From Fragilaria crotonensis (lineage: Eukaryota; Bacillariophyta; Fragilariophyceae; Fragilariales; Fragilariaceae), in contig JAKSYS010000565.1 in assembly GCA_022925895.1 (NCBI GenBank), positions 1 to 41,712 on the forward strand: 41,712 nt of DNA, read 5' to 3'. Below the pieces are notes generated by a model, which did no database searches, was not told the DNA's origin, and saw only the letters and a list, made by a program, of their open reading frames with translations. Below, piece by piece: positions 19,790-27,657 of the stretch. The position numbers were made by a program, and so were the translations under genes. Position 1 is the stretch's first letter; each line of letters begins with the position of its first letter.

Positions 19790-20600
19790 GTGTTACTAGC
19801 CGTGGTGGTTGTGCTCAGACAAGGTGACAAGGAATTGACTGCTGACTTGTGTTGGAAAGTACTGGTTGTGCTCCTCAGGCCAGGCAACAAGGAATTGCTG
19901 GCAACTTGACAAGGAATTGACTCCTGAGTTGCTTGTGTTGTCAGGTGTTGGTGGTTGTGCTCAGGCCAGGCAACAAGGAATCACAGTCAACAACCATCTA
20001 CCTGACGTGACTAGTATCGCTGCTTGTTGCCATACAGCGGCAAGTGGTGGTCGCGCTCAGGCCAGGTGACAAGGAATCGACTCTTGATTTGTGTTCGCTC
20101 TTGGCGGTTGTGCTCAGGCCACCACCAGGCAACACGGACTCGCATTCAACACTTGTTGACTACCTGATGTGGCAATATCTGCTTGTTGCTTGCCATACAG
20201 CGGCAAGTGGTGGTTGCGCTCAGCCCTGGTGACAAGGAGTTGACTCTCAATTTTTGTTTGCTAGTGACGGTTGTGCTCAGGCCACCAGGCGACAAGGATT
20301 TGCAGTCAAGACTTGTTGTCAACTACCTGATGTGAAGATAGCTGCTGCTTGTTGCCAAACAGTGGCAAGTGGTGGTTGTACTCAGGCCAGGTGACAAGAA
20401 ATTGACTTTTGATTTTTGTTTGCTACTAGTGGCGGTTGTGCTCAGGCCACCAGGCGACAAGGATTTGCCGTCAACACTTGTCAACTCCCTGTTGGCAATA
20501 GCTGCTTGTTGCTTTCAGTGATAAGTGGTGGTGGTTGCACTCAGGCCAGGCAACAAGGAATTGACTCCTGACTTGTGTTGCTGTTGAGGAGGGAGTCTTG
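19790..20600. repeat. Minisatellite with units of about 160 bp
   Basis: Units with the phrase 'gtggtggttgygctcaggcc' then 'aggtgacaaggaat' start at about 20044, 20208, 20370 and 20527, with weaker copies from about 19800. Each unit holds two sub-units around 'ctcaggcca(cca)ggcaacaagga' and a 'gctgcttgttgcc' segment. Spacing is about 157-164 bp. Short plus-strand frames here come from the repeat. Confidence 0.8.
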
Positions 20601-20619
20601 TTAGGCGTGGATAGTTGTT

Positions 20620-21590
20620 GTTGAATGATGTTAAATCCCAACCCACAAAGTGACCGTGCTTTGATTGGTGTCAAGAGGAAGACCACATCAAGTTGCACTG
20701 CTGTTGTTCTCAACATGGGTCACTCGCCAAGGGTTTATCTGGTGGGGGCAGCCTCAAAGTGTAAGGAATGCGACAGGAGGGATGGTTTGGGCATTGGGTA
20801 TGATTTGGTTGGCTGATGACAATTCTGGCAAGGGAAACAATGCAAATGTGCATCTTGAAACAAAGCACTCTGACGATACCATCAAATCAGAAAGTGCGAT
20901 GAAGAGAAACAAGACCCACAACAACAGAGCACCAGGGGTAAGGAATACCGCGCTAGAAAAGAGAGGATCAGCAGGGCTGCCAGGAAGACTGATAATGCAG
21001 ACTACCATTGCAATACTAGTGGTTATAATTACACTCGTCCTGAATATGCCAAGAAGAAACAGAAGGACGACAGCAGCATTGAGAGCCTTGCAAAACTTTC
21101 CAATCGCTCGCCCCTGAATTCCTCCTATCACAGGAACAAATGCTGGCTTGTCTGCTGGTGAAGGGCTTATCATTTGTGCCTGGATGTCCTGAGAAAGAGC
21201 TATCTGAGAAGACATTCCGTCTTGCTGTGACAGATGGTTGTTCTTGCCCTGGTGACATGAAGCTTTGTGGCACACCAAAGTCATTCATTTTTAATTCATA
21301 TAATTCTGTTTACCATCATGGCTATGATATGCTTCAACGGTCGTCTATTTCAGAAATGTTCCTAGAACAAAATTCTAAGGCTGGAACATCTGTCCATTTT
21401 GTGCAGAAGATTTACCTCATGGATGTCATTTTGAACCGATCAATCAGCCCTGCACTGTCCGCTGGTGAAGCTATTCATATTGATTCAGACATTGTTGCTG
21501 TTATGAGGTGCTTTGAGGATGATGACTTGATGGACAGCATTGACTACAAGTTCCGATCTTGTTTGGCATTCATTCCATCCTGAGTCAGGT
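20620..21590 (+). pseudogene. Decayed coding sequence, unidentified
   Basis: Overlapping plus-strand frames read like diverged protein: GGMVWALGMIWLADDNSGK, then NNRAPGVRNTALEKRGSA, then, at 21140-21583, a frame of 147 codons with PEKELSEKTFRLAVTDG, SSISEMFLEQNSK and EAIHIDSDIVAVMRCFEDDD. None matches a family I can name. Frames change at least twice, and the stretch sits inside the inverted-repeat bracket, so remains of a mobile-element gene are likely. Confidence 0.25.
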
Positions 21591-22379
21591 GTAGATAATA
21601 CATTGATCCTGCTTGATATGAGTTGGCTTCGTCGCCGCTGCTGCCATCATCAGGATGGGTCAAGGTATTACACTTTTGGGGACGATTATGTGAAGAAGTT
21701 GTTTGTGGATGATTGTCAGCTGGTTTCCATTTGGAGAACTGGTTTAAGGACAACAAACTATAAAAGTTGCACAACAAAAGCACGCCAATGCTCTGATCAG
21801 ATGGGTCCCAGCAAGATGGCCCCAGATGAGTTCTCTGGTGAGGATTCTGGGACGTGGCCTCAGGATGCACTGGCAGCAATGTACAATTGCAAGTTGGCAT
21901 CCGCCACCTCCTCAGCCAGGGAGGGGGGCACCACTATGCACTTGGTTGCCATCATTTCAGCATACCACCAACATGTTGGATCCTTGACCCAGCATGCTGT
22001 GATCCCATCATTGATGTGATTATTGACTTTGAGAATAAGGGGAATTGTAAGGACCGGCAGACTGTCATTTGCATTCGGCATGTCCAACCCCTCATCCCAG
22101 GGGCTGGAACATGGTATTGCAATCCCCTGTAGAGTTCAGACCTCTAATGAACATGCTGGAAAGAGTGATGTTGGGTCCATGCATGCCCTTGGCACAAACA
22201 TCACTAAGGGCAACATGAAACCTGTCCCGTGCTACCAATTGCAGTGATCCTCCGGAAGATGCTTCGTGGCATGGTTGCTTGTGTCTTTGCATGCAATTGG
22301 GAAGGCATATTTCCTGATGTCCTAGGTGTGATCCTGGGTCTTGAAGCGGACTCTGGATTGGAACCTATTCCGCCCACCC

Positions 22380-23040
22380 ATGAACGGAGATGGTGTTGAA
22401 CGTGTTGGATTCACGATTGACATGAGCGTCAATATGGGGAATGCTTCACACTACGATATCCACGACGCTTCCCAGGAAGGTAGTGTTGTTAGCAATGACG
22501 ATGAGAGCTTGCAGATCTTTGTCGTCATTCGATTGGTTCAGCATGTCAGCAGATTTCTTGTCAGCAAATGTCAGCAAACTGATTCTGCAAACGTCAGAAG
22601 ATGTCAACCGTGCTTTTGTCTTCCGTTTTCGTCATCATATGTCAGAAAATGTCCAGATTTCGCAAATTGTCAGCGATGTCAGCAGATCTGTCTTTCGTCA
22701 GCAGCGACGATGACGCTGGCATAACCTTGCACCAGCCAGACACAGAACGGATGATTTTCGCCGCCAGCGTGAATTCGACCTCATTACGAGCCGTATGGAC
22801 CTTCCAGGGTTTGTACAAGACAACCCATCAGTAGGTTTTGATTGGTACTATTCTGCCAAATGTTCATGGTCTATAACCTGACGGGGCAACCTTTCAGGCC
22901 TTGTGGTTCGTCTTTGCCATGGAGCGGCAATATCCTGGGATGGGAGAGTATTACGCCACTGTACTTCCATTTCTATGATGGTCCAAATAGTGAGCGAGTG
23001 ACTAAAGGGCTGACAGCAATTTCAGAACAATCTCTATGGA
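22380..23040 (+). pseudogene. Decayed mobile-element gene, 'HYDIHDAS ... HGAAISWDGRVLRHCTS' type
   Basis: Plus-strand blocks in different frames: NASHYDIHDASQ at about 22438-22473, PGFVQDNPSVGFDWYYSAKC at about 22805-22860, and RLCHGAAISWDGRVLRHCTS at about 22905-22970. From memory this order of motifs occurs in multi-copy families in diatom genomes; I cannot name a function. Between the first and second block lies a stretch rich in tgtcagca-like words (22540-22700) that looks like an insertion or local expansion. Confidence 0.35.
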
Positions 23041-23604
23041 ACTTTACTGCTGCCAAAGAGAGGTTGTAAGTGCTGGTAGCAATTGTGCAAAGAAGCAGGT
23101 CCTCAAGGGTGCTGCACTCAATGTGCTTCCTCCTGGTAATGACAAGGAGCATGCAGTGGCTCATTCAAGTAGACAACGATAAGGATGGCCCTATAATTTG
23201 TGTATGAGAATGTGTGTATGATGATCGTTGGTGTCTGCCTTGCGAATGGATCATTTTCATACCGACAATTACAGTGGAGATAGAAACTGCTACCAGCTAT
23301 TCCACAGTATTGCTTTCTTAGAGACACTATTGCTCCATAGCAGATGAACCTTCTAAGAATCTAACAACATGTGTACATCTTGCTGCATTCCTTGTTTACA
23401 GTTCTCTTTGTTTGACATAGACAAATAGTTGCGAGTTGCCAAATGCCTTTTTCCATCCACTTTTGGACTGTTCTTGCTCGTACTTATAATGCGGTGTTTA
23501 CATCACTCCTTTCATTGTCTTTCCTACTACAGTTTTGAGTTTGTACAAAACACGTTCAAGAACAACGTCTTCCCCGTCTGCTTGGAAACAATTGAATTGA
23601 TGGT

Positions 23605-23772
23605 GTGACAAAAGAACCAGCATTGCCAAAGCGACAGGCGGGACGCACAAAGACGAAACAAATTTGCAGACGAGGTAAATTTGTTGAATTGGATATGGAA
23701 GAATTGCCTATTTCATGTTCCATCTGTGCAGGAAGAGGCCACGACAAACGAAGTTGCCCAAGTCTCAAATAG
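23605..23772 (+). pseudogene. C-terminal CCHC zinc-knuckle remnant (MULE-like)
   Basis: In one plus frame: GRTKTKQICRRGKFVELD, then CSICAGRGHDKRSC at 23716-23757 and a stop TAG at 23770-23772. The C-x2-C-x4-H-x4-C spacing is exact. A basic 'GR.K.K' stretch followed by a C-terminal knuckle is usual in Mutator-like transposases. Only this tail is readable; upstream the frame is closed by stops, and I see no catalytic core. Confidence 0.5.
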
Positions 23773-24179
23773 TCGCTATTAGCGTGCGTCTACTAATAGG
23801 TAATAACAATTTTAGTGTGCATAACAACTATATGCACCATGTTGCAAATGATGAACAACAAGGTAACAACAAGGGGCTGGATTTAGGTTCATGTATTTGG
23901 TTTAGTTTTTCAGCTGAACACAATGGTACTGTATACCATAAGCTGCATCGACTATTGTGTCAGGTTCATTGATACAAACGCATCGCCCACAATGGTCAAT
24001 TTGAATTTGAAAGTTCAACAAAGAAGAAGCACATTGCAAATAATGACCACAGTAAAAGAGTGATAACAACTACCATATTAGCACAATCAGACTGGGAGCT
24101 TCAAGTGATTGAAACAAAATGACGGAGAAAGAGGTTGTGGTGCAAGGTTGGCAATTCTTCATTTTTGACATTGGCTACA

Positions 24180-24213
24180 ATACCGTGTACCGTGTACCGT
24201 CTACCGTGTACCA
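24180..24213. repeat. Short taccgtg tandem repeat
   Basis: taccgtgtaccgtgtaccgt followed by ctaccgtgtaccat: four or five copies of a 7-8 bp word. Confidence 0.8.
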
Positions 24214-24526
24214 TATCATCTGTGGGGAGAGAGGATGCGGCAGGCAACAAACTGTGATATAGTAACACAGTTGCATGATAAAGTAATATATATATGTGAA
24301 CAAATGTATGCGTGATATTTCAAAAGCAAATTTGTGATATGTGATATACGACGTAGTAAGATGTAAAGTTGTATACAGAGGGTCATTGTAAAGCGTAAAG
24401 TGGCTGAAAAATATGCGATTTTGTAATCTCCCCATTTTTTAAAGACAAACCCCCCCAAAACGATGACGTTTCGGACGATTTTGATTGGTGCAACTGCTTT
24501 ATCCAAGCGCATTAATTCTAAGCGCA

Positions 24527-25297
24527 TTATTAGGCATTCCCGCCCACTCTGAAGGGAATCAACTTTTCCATGCAACAGTTCAGAGGTCCTGCACATCAGC
24601 TGATTTTGCAACAAGTATAAAGCTTTAGCGCTCGTACACATAAATGAGTTGTACACGTTGGTGCTAAATCACAACTCAAATACGTGACTTCGACGACGGC
24701 GAGCAGCAGATGCACCAGGGAATTTGTTGTTGTGTTTCGTCAGTCCTTCTCCAACGAGCCCTGGTTGGACTGCGGTTGGTACTTCAAAACGCATCATGTT
24801 ATCATGACAATCTCAACCGTACCAGTTCTGAATGATTTCCGAGACAGAGTGTTCGAGAACTTGTCTATGAACGCTGGCAGTGGTTGCAAGGTTGATGTAC
24901 TGCTGCTCCGACGTGGTTCGACGGTTTCAAACCCAAATCTCGAAACCATTGTATGTTGACTTTCGAGATCTTACAGCAATTACTCTTCATCCTCAACTGT
25001 GTGGATAACTCACGACCATCCTTCAGTTCACATGGGCAGACACATCACGATTTATAAACTGAACTATTATTTACCTCAACTATGTTTGAACTCCAGACTA
25101 CCCATACTTCGAACACTGTTGCATTCATTTCTCATGAAATAACGACAAAAACACATGAAGTCGAATGCTGATCGCTGGTTGAAGGACAACACTGCGCAGC
25201 ATCGATGAAACTGTTTCACAAAAGCAGCAAATTTCTAACAGCTCACTCGCATGAATGACGGGAGCCATAGGGTGTGCGTGACGGTGGATGCGGTGGT
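24527..25297. other. Intergenic, one weak open frame
   Basis: Contains a plus-strand frame of 91 codons (24684-24959) opening with GTG and with no recognisable domain, which I do not call a gene. The right part is the 3' flank of the minus-strand secreted-protein gene. Confidence 0.3.
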
Positions 25298-26487
25298 TTA
25301 TGCCGAAGAACCCTTTCCCTTGCCTGACATTGATGGACGTGGAGTTGGAATGGCAGGCGAACTTGTACCGCCCTTACCGCTTCCCTTTCCTGACATTGAT
25401 GGACGTGGCGTTGGAATGGCAGGCGAACTTGTACCGCCCTTACCGCTTCCCTTTCCTGACATTGATGGACGTGGCGTTGGAATGGCAGGCGAACTTGTAC
25501 CGCCCTTACCGCTTCCCTTTCCACTGGAAGGAGCCGTCGTCTTCATAGACTTTGAAGGGGCGGTCGTTGTGAGTGTAGGAGACGTCGTCTTCATAGACTT
25601 TGATGGGGCAGTCGTTTTGACTGTTGGAGCCGTCGTCTTCATAGACTTTGATGGGGCAGTCGTTTTGACTGTTGGAGCCGTCGTCTTCATAGACTTTGAA
25701 GGGGCATTCGTCTTCATAGACTTTGAAGGGGCATTCGTCTTCATAGACTTTGAAGGGGCGGGCGTGACAGGAGAAGGCGTGACAGGAACAGGAGAAGGCG
25801 TGACAGGTGCAGGCGTTACAGGGGCAGGCGTGACGGGAGCTTCGGTTGGCGGCTCGATGGGCGGGACGGGAGCTTCGGTTGGCGGCTCGATGGGCGGGAC
25901 GGGAGCTTCGGTTGGCGGCTCGATGGGCGGGACGGGAGCTTCGGTTGGCGGCTCGATGGGCGTGACGGGAGCTTCGGTTGGCGGCTCGATGGGCGTGACG
26001 GGAGCTTCGGTTGGCGGCTCGATGGGCGTGATGGGAGCTTCAGTTGGCGGCTCGATGGGCGGGATTGGAGCTTCAGTTGGCGGCTCGATGGGAGCGATTG
26101 AGCTTCAGTTGGCGGCTCGATGGGCGCGATTGGAGCTTCAGTTGGCGGCTCGATGGGCGGGATGGGAGCTTCAGTTGGCGGCTCGATGGGCGGGATGGGA
26201 GCTTCAGTTGGCGGCGCGATCGGCGCCTCGGTTGGTGCTGCAGTAGGCGCCTCGGTTGGTGCTGCAGTAGGCGCCTCGGTTGGTGCTGCAGTAGGCGCCT
26301 CGGTTGGTGCTGCAGTAGGCAGGGAACCTACCGAAGCCTCTACACCAGCATTGAGCAGGCGGTTCCAGTAGTTCTGATCATCCTTGAAAAGAGTGTTGGC
26401 ATTTGGTCCGTTTTCCTTGCTAGCGGCAGCGAAGTCCGATGAAGCGGAAAGGATGGCTGATGCCAAAACAAAAGAGCTGAATTTCAT
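25298..26487 (-). CDS. Secreted Pro/Thr/Lys-rich repeat protein, paralogue of the gene at 0.4-1.2 kb (one frame break)
   Basis: Function unknown. I start at ATG 26487 because MKFSSFVLASAILSASSDF is a secretion signal shared with the paralogue; the longer frame from 26592 would hide it. Order: signal, LFKDDQNYWNRLL, then TEAPTAAP repeats (8 aa), TEAP-PPIEPP repeats (11 aa), a TPSPVTP spacer, several APSKSMK units, and three 22-residue repeats of GKGSGKGG, TSSPAIPTPRPSMS, ending KGKGSSA. The stop is TAA 25298-25300. The frame changes once: at 26096-26106 the repeat reads gattgagcttc where neighbours read gattggagcttc. Adding that G would make one frame from signal to stop, about 390 residues. 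The protein is likely extracellular or wall-associated; the basic KSMK units recall, only loosely, lysine-spaced motifs of silica-associated proteins. Confidence 0.7.
25323..25520 (-). repeat. Three 66-bp tandem repeats
   Basis: Units start at 25323, 25389 and 25455 (exact 66-bp period) and are almost identical at DNA level. They code the 22-residue GKGSGKGG/PAIPTPRPSMS repeats of the secreted protein on the minus strand. Confidence 0.95.
25836..26320 (-). repeat. 33-bp and 24-bp tandem repeats in the secreted-protein gene
   Basis: About eleven 33-bp units (ggagcttcggttggcggctc, gatgggcgggacg) occupy 25836-26220 and code TEAP-PPIEPP. Four 24-bp units (gcctcggttggtgctgcagtag + gc) occupy 26224-26320 and code TEAPTAAP. 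Confidence 0.9.
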
Positions 26488-27657
26488 TGTTGTTGTCGGA
26501 GGAGTGTAGATGAGGAAAATTTTGTGAGAGGATTCAAATCGGAATGGTAAGGTGACGGTGGCGATGATAAGACGTCGCCACAGCCTATCCATTTTGTGGC
26601 TTGTTACATAGTGACCATACTACCAACTACTGGTACCACGGTCGCTACAATCGACGATGTCAAGATACCTTTTCAAAACATTTTCGTATATTGAGCACAT
26701 ACATTTATGTATAGAATCGTAATAAATTTTCCATGTGTAACACATGGAAATCGAGACATAAGAAAATATGTTTTTCGGTTCCTGTTGCCGGCGTGCAGGC
26801 ACAGTATTCATTTAACGGCAGCCTGTACACCCAATTCGTTTGTCGCCTGCAGCTGTCCTCGGTCATTTGCACACACACACAAAAAGGTATATATATCGAT
26901 CTTGTAAAGGACTCGTAATCATGTGCCAAGAGAAAAATATATTAGATCATGTATACTCCCAGTACTCATTACAAGTTGTACTTGAATCGACAAATGGGAG
27001 ATGATGAGATGAAACAGAATTAGGTCAATCCTGGTATAAAGGTACAAGTAGTTATCTTTCCGCAAAAGTGCCTTAAAACAGTAGCCTTCAATACTCGCAG
27101 TATGTCATTCTACAGTACTCAGTTGGTACAGCCTTCAATAATGTTAGTATGATAGCATAGGTTTTATAAAAGTAGAGTCGTAAAATGGTAGACGACGGTA
27201 CACTATGAATTCTGAATGTGTTGCCATCATTTTGTCCAGACATTCCGCAGGACCAAGCCTTCTGAGAAAAAACTAATAATCATTTTGTACTATTCTGGTC
27301 ACGTTAGACAATGTACTGCAAGTCTACGGTAGATCCTCGGAGTAGACAGTGCATTGTTCGGGCTCTGTCTTTCTGCTGCGTACTCGTACCTGGTACCAGG
27401 TACAGGCACCGGTATTGGACCTGCTACTCGTATCATATCTGGTACTGTACCTGGTACCTCTGAACGCGAGCGCATGGAACAATGGACTACTACCCGTAGT
27501 ACGGTCCATGGTATTGGTGACTCTCGACTCTCGTCGCCCGACACACCTATTCCTCGTCAGTTGATGTCGATGGTGAAAAGGCGTAGCATCGTGACTTGAC
27601 GATAACACTACCGAAGTCGCAGATCTTGCCATTCCTCGCAGTCCAAACGCCTTCGCC
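26488..27657. other. Shared upstream region, no gene seen
   Basis: Lies between the divergent starts of the minus-strand secreted-protein gene and the plus-strand RFxV gene, so both promoters should be here. It holds several small GTAC palindromes (ctggtaccag near 27391) and no convincing frame. No TATA or operator can be assigned with confidence. Confidence 0.4.

Larger units (their letters stand above)
19189..24526. mobile_element. Large segment bracketed by about 68-bp inverted repeats
   Basis: 19189-19257 (tgcgcttagaattaatgcgc ... caccaatcaaatcgtccgaa ...) is repeated in inverted orientation at 24461-24526, with a few small indels. The arms lie about 5.3 kb apart. Between them are a minisatellite, decayed coding sequence on the plus strand, and a terminal CCHC zinc knuckle. 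Long inverted ends with a decayed knuckle-bearing protein would suit a Mutator-like element, but I see no 9-bp target duplication at the outer edges. The alternative is two independent copies of a short repeat in opposite orientation. Confidence 0.5.

Noticed and set aside
24684..24959. 91-codon plus-strand frame as a gene
   Set aside because: GTG start, no recognisable domain, and no supporting context.
25251..26246. 331-codon plus-strand frame (GASVGGSMGG repeats)
   Set aside because: Long only because the opposite strand is an in-frame repeat; no signal peptide or conserved part, and the minus strand explains the region.
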